A stretch of DNA of 64,000 bases from Oasisia sp. SBJ-2009 (lineage: Eukaryota > Annelida > Polychaeta > Sabellida > Siboglinidae), in NCBI GenBank assembly GCA_964017155.1, contig OZ024864.1:32854932-32918931 (forward strand), written 5' to 3'. Within the stretch, counting starts at the first letter, position 1. Each line of letters begins with the position of its first letter. Below are positions 12,061 through 54,200 of this stretch, piece by piece. A program made the translations under genes and the position numbers. The notes beneath the pieces were generated by a model. It did no database searches and had not been told where the DNA came from. It saw only the letters and a list, made by a program, of their open reading frames with translations.

Positions 12061-13478
12061 GCCTCCCTCCCCTCCCTGCCTTCCCCTCCTCGCCAATTCC
12101 GGTTTCCCCATATTATCGCCCAACTTCCGGTTTTTATTTTAAATAGAATATTTCAACTCTCAAGGTTATTTTGCTACTGTAGCCTATTTAATTGGTTAGA
12201 CCTTGGTAAAAGTAAGACGCATGTCTGACCTTTTGCAACGGTAACTTTATTATGAACATGTCTACGATCTGCTTCACTGTCAGTGCATTATAATCTTAAT
12301 AAACAATTGATTTTAGATGCAATATAACACTCTCAACTAGAGTTATTTTAGTAAGATGCAGTCGGTTTCGATTGGTATATATCATCAACAATTAATGCAC
12401 CCGTATAATCGGGTCGGTGTAAATTAGTGATGCTGACACACTGCTCTGACCGGGCCGTTGTCAGTGGACAACATAATCAAGCCAAATGCCCAAATACGAT
12501 TTTTATCTATAGAATGCAGTTAGCATGCAGTTCATTGCTGACGTATTTAATGCTACTAACTACCATCTCGACCAAAAGTCACGAAAGCAAACGTACCTGT
12601 TAGAACATTCGCGCGTTACAAAGTGCACCACTCGATAAAGACGATGACAATTAGTGTTAATTGTGAGAGCCTTCACTTGAAGGCACAGAGACTGTCGGTG
12701 CACAACACGGAGTTGTAACGTGACCACGCACCGCTGTACGACTGGACCACAGAATGGGCGACTGTACGTAGATTAGATGGTGGCCCGATTAGATCAATGC
12801 GGGACGGTCGGTGATACAAAGTCCCTTTCAATAAGTCCTCTTAGAAAGACTGTTCTCGTGGATTCACACATATTGGCCGACTTCGATTGAGCTACTCGAG
12901 TTACTCGCGAAACCCTAACGTGGTATCCGGTTTATGATAATTTACACTGCGCGCGCAGTACTACGCGCGTAATCCAACTGAACACCGATGGTCGCGATCA
13001 CTGACATAAACCTCTTATGTAAATAAATAAAATAAAGTAATCAGTCTTTTAGTGTGTAAATTGTGACGTTCATCTTCTTGGTCTTAAATTATAATTTATA
13101 GAATGTGGTGACTTTAATCCATATGTAAATGATTGTGTCATGTAATGTCTAATTAATTTCTTATGCAGTAGGGGCCTACGTTTCCTATTGGCTGTCACTG
13201 CTAATGACGTCAGTTACTCGAGTGACTCCTGTAAAACTCGCGATCGCTTCGAGTAGCGGCCTTGAAGATTCACCTTGCTAATCTAGGTCAAAAATTGTCA
13301 CGTGCTCTCCACTGTAGACAAGTCATTCTGTTCCACTGGACTCTGAGTTGTGTGTGGACCGAGTCGGTCGGTGTGAATCGTCTCGTTGATCTGTTGGCTC
13401 GGCTACGAGCTCAATATATCACGACACGAGTGTACACTGCTGAACTCTCGAGTGATATGTAACTGTGGCCTCGTTGTC
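12061..13478. other. intergenic, nothing recognised
   Basis: AT-rich DNA without a supported exon or RNA gene. Frames are short and lack domains. Confidence 0.5.
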
Positions 13479-13481
13479 TTA

Positions 13482-14139
13482 TACCCCAGTCACACATGGC
13501 CTTCCGACCACTAGCGACCAGCTGCGACCTCCAAATAGTTGGTGATCTTCGGTAGTCTCCTGATGGTCGACGACCACCGTGCGATGGTCACTGACGATCA
13601 CTAGTGGTTTTTGGGGGTTACGGCGACGTCTCTGCGACCAACTGGTCGTAGAGAGGTATTTGCTGCATGCACCAAATACCTCTCTGCGACCAGTTGGTCG
13701 CAGAAATGGCGCTGGTAGTCTTTTATCGGTCGGCGACTGCCGTACGGCGGTTTGCAGTAGTCTGTACTGGTCTTTAGGTGGTCTTAAGCAGTCTGCGGCC
13801 ACTAAGGTCGCCGACTGGTGGGCGACCATGGTCGCCGACTGCTTAAGACCACCGAAAGACCAGTCGGCGATCGCCGTGAGACTACCGCCGTATGGTCTTT
13901 AATGCTCGGCGACAGGTCTGCGTTTATCAGGCGATCTCCCTGCGACTGTCGCCGACCACCGTGCGGTGGTCTCCGACCGTCGCCAACCATCGCCGACCTT
14001 ACGGCGACCATACGGCGACAAATCTTTGCCGATTGTCGCCCACCGGTCTTATGATCGGCTAGCCATTTTTCCGCGATCGTTAGTGGTCTTCAGTGGTCTT
14101 CAGTGGTCGCCGACAATTTCGCCGCTAGGTGGTCGCGAA

Positions 14140-14168
<29 letters not shown>
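13482..14168. mobile_element. 687-bp MITE that supplies the DOK-A C-terminus
   Basis: Terminal inverted repeats TACCCCAGTCACACAT (13482) and ATGTGTGACTGGGGTA (ending 14168), flanked by TTA on both sides (13479-13481, 14169-14171). A 3-bp TTA duplication is compatible with PIF/Harbinger, but that assignment is tentative. The interior is full of GGTCGC/GCGACC motifs and internal inverted repeats, for example about 13635-13705. The right end overlaps the last codons of DOK-A. Confidence 0.8.
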
Positions 14169-29093
<14,925 letters not shown>

Positions 29094-30178
29094 AGCACGC
29101 TGACTGGGGCTGTACAGTCCACTCGAGAAAGTGTAACCTATAAAGGCCAAACGTCTCACTATGACAGAACTAGGTCAGTATTTAAATATCAAGATCAATA
29201 TCGCTATATCTACTACTGCTTGTTCCGCTGATAAAAGTGTAGCTGCCACGGGCAATTGCTAAATTATTTACTGGTACTGCATCCTCTCTCTTCCTCCCTC
29301 TCTCCCTCCCTCCATACCTCTCTCCTTACCTCCCTCACTCACTCGCTCACTCCTTCGTTCCTCCCTTCCGCCCTTCAACTGCCAAGTTGTCTAGTGACAC
29401 TGAAACATCTCTCTTTCTTCCTTCCTCCCTCCTACCTCCCGCCCTCTCTCTTCCTCTCTCCTGCCCTCTCTCTCCCGCCCTATCTCTCTCCCTCCCTCCT
29501 GCCCTCTCTTTCCCTCCCTCCCTCCCGCCCTCTCTGTCCCTCCCTGCCTCCCTTCATTCCCCCTCCATCTCTCCCTCACTTCCTTCGTGTCTCCATTCCT
29601 CTCTCCTCTTCCTGTCTCCCTGTCTCTTTCTCTCCCTCCCTCCCTCTTTCTCATCTCTCTCCTATTTAATTCCTCCCGAGATTGTCCGTGATGTAAACGA
29701 ACTGAATGAGTCTTAAATAGTTGCCTGTTGTTTAAGGTTATGCTGCCAAGTACATTTGATTATCCAGCACGCGTGCGTTCGTGTTTTAACGGTGTGTACG
29801 GCAACCACCACCAGCACTGTGTAGTAGTTGTTTTTGCACGGCTCATGAACTATGCCTTATCTCGCGACAGTATTCTAAAATCGTTGCGATAACACACACA
29901 GTATACCGTGTGCCAACAACACCGCGGGGGAAAACGCACACCGGCAGTGAACCGTGGCGACGTATATATGCACTGAACCGTGGCGACATGGTTACGTTCA
30001 TATAGAAGTACAGCCATACACAGCTACATGAGCATTCATATTTAAATGTTAACCTAGGCCAGGTAACCAGGAAGTGCCTACGATCATTCCAGTTGTTGTA
30101 TGTGGCAGGTGGATGGTTTAGCAATTTTCAAACAGCGAACACAGGAATGACCGAAACCTAGATACTTGGGGGACTGCC
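29094..30178. promoter_or_regulatory. shared intergenic region of divergent DOK-A and DOK-B
   Basis: The start codons of DOK-A (-) and DOK-B (+) are 1085 bp apart and face outward. The space probably holds both promoters and 5' UTRs. A strand-asymmetric CT-rich tract (29275-29660) occupies a third of it. No TATA box is asserted. Confidence 0.6.
29275..29660. repeat. polypyrimidine CCCT-type low-complexity tract
   Basis: CTCCCTCC-rich, about 385 bp, with few purines on +. It produces long but meaningless open frames on both strands. Confidence 0.95.
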
Positions 30179-45233
<15,055 letters not shown>

Positions 45234-45644
45234 CCGACTCAGGAGCAACTCGTAGTCCAGAGGAATGTTATATTATAATGTGTGGATTATGCGTGTATCG
45301 GTAACAGACGCATAATGTATATGTGAATCCACAAGAGCAGTCACTCTTATATGACTTGTAGAAAAGAACCTTTGTCTCGCCGAAAGTCCAACATTTATGT
45401 AATCTACGGAGTCAGCCGTTGAGCGGTGCGTGGTCAAGTTACATCTCCGTGTTGTGCACCGACAGTCTCGTTGGCGTCAAGTGAAGACTCTTGCAATTAA
45501 CACTTTATTTATATCACTGGCAGTGGATATGACGGTTGGCAGTAGATATGTCAACAATGAAATGCACGCTAACTGCATTCTGTGTTGGTAATATCGTACT
45601 TGGACAAAATACAATTTTTGTGTTTTGAGTGTGTTTTCCCACAG

Positions 45645-45960
45645 ACAACATTACATAACATATGTAACCTCAAGTGTAACCGACATGCTCCAGACATTAG
45701 GATGGCCTATCCGACCGAAGAAATGACGCTAAACAATGCATGGTATATAAAATAGCAAATGGCTTAGTGGGTTTACCAGCAAAAACATATCTTATTCCTG
45801 TAAACACATTTACTAGAAAACAGCATTCCTTGTCTTACCCTATCCCTCACTACATATGTAATTACCACTTGTATTATTTTTTTCCCAAGTACCATTCAAC
45901 TTTGGAACTCCCTCCCTCAACATGTTGTAAATCAAAACAGCCTTGATTCCTTTAATTAAG
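45645..45960 (+). pseudogene. LINE reverse transcriptase C-terminal tail
   Basis: ITYVTSSVTDMLQTLGWP, then MVYKIANGLVGLPAKTYLIP, match the tail of CR1/L2-type RTs. A frameshift separates them. It follows the end of DOK-B by about 400 bp. Confidence 0.75.
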
Positions 45961-47750
45961 AGCAATATCCAGACTTTGCATTATTCCACTTTTTAGAGAT
46001 AACTAGTTCGTTTGCACGCATTACTGTTTACATGCACTAATTACTGTTCTGACATATTGCATTGCACCCTAAAAGAACAAAAATATTTTTCTGAATTTTC
46101 CTGTTCGCTCGCCTGTATCCTCAGCATGGTGAGGCTAGGCGGTATCTGGAAGAAGAAGAATATATTGGCCACATATATTGAAAGTGTATTTCTCACAACT
46201 TGCAGGCAGCAAATGGTGTTTTAATTAGTGTCTTCGTTATTTTGTTTACTTGGTCTCGGCGCCTCCAAGTGAAGACACCGCTGTTCACATTTTCCAAAGT
46301 ATGAGTGTCCTACAAGTTTGCTTTCTCTCCACCGGTGAATATGATTGTTACAATATTAAACATAGCATCCACAATGAACTATATATTAAAGTAAATAAAA
46401 AAAAACTCCTATCACTTGAATCAATATTATAATTCATCCTGCTATATAGCTCCATGTCAACAAAGCCAAAAAAATATATATATACATTCCACAGTTTGTG
46501 TTATGCCTCTGGACCTTTTTGAATATGCATTTTGCCACGCTTTCTGGATGCCCGGATGTGACGTTAGAGATGACAAATTCAGGCACTGGCGGCCTCTATC
46601 TATTCAGAGCATGTTTGCAAGGATAACGGTTATGTCAAAACGAGTGTCAGAATAATTTTATGTGCGGTATTCCGACATATATTTCAAACATTGGTCATCA
46701 TAGGCGAACATAAACATCTTACAATTCCATACGAAAAATTGATTTTTAAATTGAAGCCGGGTGTTTCACGAAGGCCTGGCTAAGCTTCGAGATCACTGCC
46801 GTCTTCGGGTCGTTTTCAGAGTAATTGCATCGAATTGCAGCCCAAGGGAGATAATTCACACAAGGACACACACATTACAAACATGTAGTATGTAATTATA
46901 GTAAGAAAGAAACGTTGTGTACGCGATTAATAACACAAGTATGTCGATGTATAGAGGAGTTGTAAATTGTGCTTAACACTTTAAATTCAGGAGTGGAATC
47001 CCGGTTGTAGCTCAACCAGTAGACACGTCCGTTAGTAATGTTTGCTTTTCAACCCAATAGCTACAATTGTAAACATGCTCTGAATGCGTACAAAGGGTCG
47101 ACCCGATGCCAGTGTATGTCATCTATGATTTCACGATACCACGTGATTACATTATATCACGTTGCAATCGCTGTACAGAAGGATTAAAATCGAATTTATA
47201 CAATGCATTTTATTGGTATTTATTTGTTGAATGTTGTCAAATGTTCAAATACAAAGTTCATCTTTGTGTATACATGGAAAACGAATTTTAGATAATGCCT
47301 TGTTTTAATTTACTTTAACTTGATTATGTGTTGATAAAAATCGCATGAAGGCCTCTGGTGGCTTGAATACTTGCTACCACAGACAAGTTTCAGTTATATT
47401 TGCTGATTGGATTGTGCATTTCTCACATCTTGCGTTCAACAAATGTTACTTTTACTTCGTGGTGTCGTCTTTTTATATATTTACCTTAATACATACTTTG
47501 TCCGCACAGCAAAAAGAATCACATGTGAATCAATCATTCTAATTAAAACTTCTACTTGTCCCGTATACAAAATAGAATAACATATGATGGGGGCCTTAGG
47601 CCAATAGGCCTAGAATGGAAATCTCAACAGAGTATTGGGAGTGATGACCAAAAGCTTTTAAATTTAGTACAAAACAGTAGTTCATTGCCGATAAAAGAGG
47701 CTAAGTTCGAGAGGAGAGAGTAAGACATATTTGGAAGAATTAATTGTAAA
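45961..47750. other. intergenic, nothing recognised
   Basis: AT-rich DNA between DOK-B and the next LINE fragment. Frames are short with no domain. Confidence 0.5.
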
Positions 47751-47759
47751 CCCCAAAAC

Positions 47760-48394
47760 GGTATCTAAACATATATACAGGATAAAAATTCACTTGGAGT
47801 GGATGGGATTCCAACCAAGTTACTATTGAACATTTTTGAACAAATTAGGGTACCGTTTGCTATATTATTCAATTTGTCATTAAAGGAGGGACTTGTTTCT
47901 TTAGAATGGAAACAAGCAAACATCATACCATTGTTTAAAAAAGTTCAAGAAACAATACCACATACCAGTGAGTTTAACATTTGGGATTTGCAAACTATTG
48001 AAAATACTAATTAAGTATGGTCGATTTTCTTATTAAACTTGATAAACCCATCTTATATTGGCTTGCTAAAAGCAAACAGTTTATGTTTTCTGGCAGATGC
48101 CACAAAGTGAATAGACATGGGATCACATGTAGATCCACCAATCACGTGTTATGATTTACTGGATAGAAAAATAGTCGTAGTTAATGGGGAGGCTTCAAAC
48201 TGGAGATCGGCTTGAATGGAGTACCTCAGGGAAAATAATTTGGACCTATTTTATTATTAATATATATATATAATTAATAGTAAAATAGGTCCAAATGATT
48301 ATCCCTGAGGTACTCCATTCAAACCGATCTCCAGTTTGAAGCCTCCCCATCAACTACTACTATTTTTCTATCCAGTAAACCATACCACGTGATT

Positions 48395-48451
<57 letters not shown>

Positions 48452-48630
48452 ATGATTTGGATGATCATGCAAGGGGTTGACATTTTCCGAAGGAATTCTC
48501 TGAGAAGTGGCAAATATTGTTTACTCTTTGGAAATATAAGTACATCCGCACATGACATAGGAATGAAGATGTACAATATACAATACACTAGAGACCAGGA
48601 CATTGACAGGAGATAGAGATTAACACAAAT
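47760..48630 (+). pseudogene. LINE reverse transcriptase fragment split by a hairpin
   Basis: GVDGIPTKLLLNIFEQIRVP and LEWKQANIIPLFKK match RT motifs near the finger domain. Further on, VVVNGEASNWRS and then INDLDDHARGVDIFRRNSL (partly frameshifted) continue the RT. A 120-bp-arm hairpin and (TA)n (48395-48450) interrupt it. Confidence 0.8.
48138..48396. repeat. near-perfect hairpin, arms about 120 bp
   Basis: 48138-48262 is repeated inverted at about 48277-48396 around a TATATATATA centre. Both arms are the same LINE RT segment (VVVNGEASNWRS). Confidence 0.85.
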
Positions 48631-49476
48631 ACACAATGCATGGTGGTGCGACTGTATAATTAAGTACTCTTGAAACATGTTGGATAACCAATATAGAGCT
48701 AGTTGGCATTAATATGCGAATAGCTAGGGTCCGTATCCATACACCCTATATTATATACAAATACACATCGTTGTTAGTAAGCTTTAACCAACACATAAAA
48801 GTCATACAGACATTCATAACAGGATAACAAGGTAATGGCACAAATTGATCAGCACGTACTTATAATAAACATTATGTTCATGTAACTACCAGGATAATCT
48901 ATACTTACAGCAACACGGCACTTTGCAAGAGCTGCGCGTATTACATATTATGCAAACAAATCGTCAACATTTCCAGCCCTAAATTCCTTGATCATTCATT
49001 GCTGACTCGAGTATATATGTAAATAACACCGAGTCGATCAGCATTATCGTTACACCTTTCCTAATATGTATTGCGTGGAGAGCTTTAGTCAGCATCTTTC
49101 CTCGGGCAGTGTCAATGAATCATAAGCGATGTCTCTGGATTTTATAACTTTCGTCGTAGCCGCCTGCTGCTATTCATTTGTTATTAGATTCCAAAGTCTG
49201 TCTTAACTACGAGGCACATCATAACGTTTACAATGAACCAACATGTGTCCGTGTCCAGTACATATGCTGGCCGTTGTCTGAGCCGACACGGCGTAATGTC
49301 ATATCGACGTCAACGACACCACTACAGTGCTTAAGTTTACCTTAGAACAGGAAACACGCAATGAGCATGCGCGTAGCAATACCAATGAACATCCGACAGG
49401 TTCCTTCACGTCGCTCACAGTATGAAGTACAACACATTAGTAATAAGAACGTAAGTGTGTTAACATTAACACGCTG

Positions 49477-49481
<5 letters not shown>

Positions 49482-49555
<74 letters not shown>
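49482..49555. repeat. (CA)n microsatellite
   Basis: Uninterrupted CA repeat downstream (3') of DOK-C. Confidence 0.98.
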
Positions 49556-49559
<4 letters not shown>

Positions 49560-49788
49560 CGGATTATGGAGAATTTCACATCGGGAAATGACAAAAACAG
49601 ACCAATCACGATCCCTAAGGAATTACACATGTAGAGGACAATTACAACTGCGACGTGCACAACTAACCAGCGGTGGGGTGAACAACCGTTACCTGAATAT
49701 TAAGCTTACATGTGCAAGTGTGTTTCCTTTCCTGTCTCGTAAACGTTCACCAACACTTTGTTCCACGTCCATTGAACCAGACATCGCC

Positions 49789-50986
49789 CTAGTTCTTGCT
49801 GTTCTTCTGTGTTCTGGTGTCCTTCAGGGACACCGGATCTGCGTAACCAGCTTCGTCTTCCGTCGCCACCACCGTCGACAGGTGTCCGTAGATGTTCCCG
49901 GACGACTGGTCAGTTTCCTTCGGCGCGTTCGCGACTCCAGCAAAGTCCAGGAAGTCGTAGGTGTCGCCACCAGAGCCGCCCTTCGGTACAGCCGCTGGCG
50001 CCCGGCCGCGGTTACGACTCATGTCTGCGGCGACAGAAGACATCTTCATGTCGCCTTGCGTCGTAGCCGCCGCCGTCGCCCCCTTGCCAACCTCCGCGTA
50101 CGTGTAACCCTCGCCCGTGTCGTCAGTCGCGTTCACGGCGCAACTCGTCTGCGAGATCTCGGCGTACGTCTCCGAGTACTCGCTGTCGTTGGGCGAGGTG
50201 TATGCGACGTCGTAATCGGCGCTCTCCACTTCCGGTGACGCCTTCGGCAGACTCGGTAGATTGCGCGCCTGCAGCTTGTTCGGGACACGGGAGCTGTCCT
50301 TCGGGTCGGCCGGCCTCGGCGGGGGGGCCGTGTCCAGCTTCTTCTGATGCAGGTGAACATTGGACACTTTGCCTTTCGCCTCCGACGCCCGGATCGAGGT
50401 GGGGTCCTTCATCTTCATCTCTTTCGTTAACTTCGCCGCGTCTTTCTTCCGCTTTTCCTCGTCGCTTTTGGTCGGCACGTACGGTGCAGGGGATATCTTG
50501 TCCTTGTCGCTAGACAACTTGGCCGTGAGCGGGGCCTTTCGCACGTCGATCGGTAGACCGTCGGTGTTGTCCTGGAACTTCTTCATTATCGCTGTCACGT
50601 TTCCACTATCCGTCTTCGTGAGAATCGGCTTACTTCCGGTCGGTGTTCTCGGCGCGGCCACCGGCACTGGCTTCACGACGACAGGCTTCGCGGGAGCTTG
50701 GGAGGCAGCGACGGGCTTCGCTGTGGCAGGCTTGGCGTTGGCCGCTGGTCTGGGGGTGGCGAGAGGTGCCAGCGTCGGCGGCGGTCTCCTCGGGTTCTCG
50801 ACGACGATCTCTCCGCTGTCCCCGTCGTGCTGGTTCTCCCTCATCGCCATCGTGCGGCTGCGCACGTCGGTGAACAACTTGTCCGCCATCGCCGTGTGGA
50901 AGTTGAAGAGCCCCGCGCCACTGGCACAGCGCCGCCCCGCCTCGAAGGAGAACTGAGACGTGCTGCGGCCGTAACGACGGATGAGT
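49789..50986 (-). CDS. DOK-C exon 5 (PTB C-terminal part and tail)
   Basis: Acceptor TTGCTCCACAG at 50987, stop at 49789-49791; 1198 bp, GC-rich. It encodes [20 protein letters not shown], the PTB helix and the complete tail. The high GC of this exon contrasts with the AT-rich introns. Confidence 0.95.
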
Positions 50987-51100
50987 CTGTGGAGCAATCA
51001 ATGGGTGAATGAATGTACTTAGCAACGACAACGACAGCTTAATACGATGGCACCGTGTTGTGTGCAGTTGCTGGGGAATGTAGCTTTATCTAGCGTAAGT

Positions 51101-51132
<32 letters not shown>

Positions 51133-51133
51133 C

Positions 51134-51232
<99 letters not shown>

Positions 51233-51246
51233 TATCCATATGTATA

Positions 51247-51299
<53 letters not shown>

Positions 51300-54200
51300 G
51301 TATATACATATATATTTTATGTATATACATGTAGATTTTATGTATATGTATATATATATATATATAACTGCTAAATGTGTACATGTCTAGTTTTCTTTGC
51401 TAAGGGAAATAAAAATGTACCAGTATAAAACTTAAAAGCAGATCAACTACTATATTAAGACTGACAGAAAAGGCACATTACAATATTCTGTTGGCAGGAA
51501 AGAGAGGTAATTGTAAAGAAACGTGGGCGATATTGAATAAGAGTCAGACTGCTTCCAACACGCCTGGTCTGAGGCGATAGAGATATTACCAACAAAACAG
51601 AAATAGCAAACGAGCTTAATTTATTTGTTTACAAACATTGGTCCTAACTTAGCAAAGGACATCAATAGCAAGGATGACAGTATTTGATTATTTAGAAGCT
51701 ATATATGAAACAGTTTGTTCCTCGAACCAGTAGTTTAGGAACAACAAGATACAACGAAAATATGTACAAAAAAGAATTGTTAATATTTTTTGAAGATATA
51801 AATATGGAAATTTTGCATATGTCAGTGTAACAAGTAAACCTCTCACGCATATTTGTAATAATTCATTTAGAACTGGTGTATTCCCAATGCAAATATGAAA
51901 ATTGCTAAATATGAAAATTGCCCCAATGTGAAAGGGAATGAACACGGACCTTACAAATTATACACTGATTTCTCTCTTGCAGCACTTTCAAAACAATTTG
52001 GAAACAAAATGTTCTTGCCAGAACAGAGAGCTTTTTAAATGCAAATGAATTTTGAATGTTTTTCGAAAGTTTGAATCATTAGGGGTTCTGTGCTAATATG
52101 TTCACATCACATGCTTTAAGGGAATTAATAGAAGAAATCTGAAATGCAGTAATACAGTAATAGTAATAAAATATGCTATTGCATATTTGTTGATCTTAAA
52201 AAGCATGAACATGTATTATTATGGTGTGCAAGGAATAGCATTTGATTGGATTAAAGACTACCTTTGGAACAGGAATCAATTTGTAAGCATTGACGGGTGT
52301 GTCTCTGAGCTATTAGATGTCACATGTGGAGTTCCCCAAGGGTCTGTTTTATGGCCAAGATTTTAGTTCCACAATTATTTGTACTTTGCATAAATGATAT
52401 ATACAATGTGTCATCAATAGTGAAATTCATAATTCTGCTAATGATACAGATATATAACAATCTGACAGAGTTATGTGGCATGTTAAAAAGAGAACTAAAA
52501 TTGTGCAAATGGTTTGCTGTAAACAAATTATCAGTCAACTTGCCCAAAACGAACTATCATATACCTTGGTATATGTTATTCAGAAGTCATCCACCAGATG
52601 TTTACATTAATGTGTGGTTAAGTAACACAGAAATAACCACAGAGTTAGTAAACAATTTCTAGGAGTATTTATTGATGACCAGGTAAACTGGAAACACCAC
52701 ATTAATACAGGTAGAACAAAACTGTCGAAAGTGACGGTGATACATTACAAGGCAAATTGTTTATTAATCAGGATCGAATGAACATACTGTATTGTTCCCT
52801 GTTTTTGCCATATGTTAGCTATTGCTGCGAAATCTTTTTTACAAAGAATTTAGTGTTCGTCCATAAAGTATGTCACATTTATAGGTCTTTTGGCCAGGGT
52901 GATGAAGAGATATGTGAGTATTGGTGTCAGGATAAGAGCATAGTAATGACTATGTTTGAAATGTTGGCCAGTGGAGCTGTCACTGTCAGACTGATAAAGC
53001 AGTACCAGTCAGCAAATTATAGGGTAGATAGCAACAGCATTCAAACCGACAACCAGGAAGGTAATAGACTGTGAACACCTACATGTTATATGTAGACAGT
53101 GCATCAATCAATATAACCATGCGAGATATAGTAATTGCTATAAGTGTACTTACCAAGGTTAAAGGTTATTGTACAAAGGGTAAGAAAGGTCTTTATAAAA
53201 GTGAATATAATGTTTTGGGTTGTACATGGCAGTGTTACAAAGCATGACATAAGGTGATGGTCTGAAAGTTGTTCACAAATAGCATGAGATACTCTATGAA
53301 TGGCCCTTTAATATCATTATGTATAACTGTTTTTTTCATTTACATGACCTAATCATGTGACATGACCAATTTTAGCAATTACAGTTATTGAAACTTAAAA
53401 TACAAAAAACGACAACACACCCAGACCCAGTACTAAGTAATTAAAATTAATACATTACATAATTTCTAAAATATTATGATGATCATGTAAATAATTATGG
53501 CATATTAAAAAGTAAAATATTTGAATAATATAATAAAAATTTATATGCAAAATTAATAAATAAATAAATAAATAAAATACATGTTCGTAAAAGTGTCACA
53601 CAGAACAGTTCCTCTGCAGTAGTAAGTCAGTTTAGAAGAATTAGCTAACAACGGTGACACAGAAAAATAAATAAATCATATGTAACAGCTGCGTTTGCTT
53701 CAGTCACATCTGTCCTAGGGAAAATGTCTTACTTGTAGGGCCATTCACAGACACTTGTCCCAGTCTCCAGGTTGACCAGAGTTAGTTGACTCTGACAAAT
53801 GTGCAGCTGGTATGTCTTGTTTGGAAGGAGTTGGCAGCGTTTTGAAGCCTCTGTTTCATCAACGTCCACCATGTAAGTCAGGTCTGGAACTGTACAAAGA
53901 GCACAAACATGCTAACTTTTGATGTGTCTGTACACAGGCACTTATATTGTGTTCACATATTTTATGAAGATTGTGCAAATCTTCATAAAATATGTGCCCA
54001 ATTAAGTATACACCCCCCTCTCTGTGACAATTTCCATATTTATATCGTCAAAATATGAGCATTTCTTTTTGTACACCTTGTCACTGTATTTACATATTCC
54101 TCAACTACTAGTTTGAGGAATAAACTGTTTTCATTGCTACCTTCTAAAAACACAAACACAGAATTACTGTCATCCTTGCTAGTGACAGTGATCTCCATAG

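Noticed and set aside
29256..29716. 137-aa Ser/Pro/Leu-rich and Arg/Glu/Gly-rich frames
   Set aside because: Artefacts of the CT-rich low-complexity tract.
46985..47045. Possible tRNA (GTTGTAGCTCAACC...)
   Set aside because: No acceptor stem or T-loop could be folded.
49588..51012. Plus-strand frames of 100-216 aa opposite DOK-C exon 5
   Set aside because: GC-rich antisense shadows of the real DOK-C coding exon.
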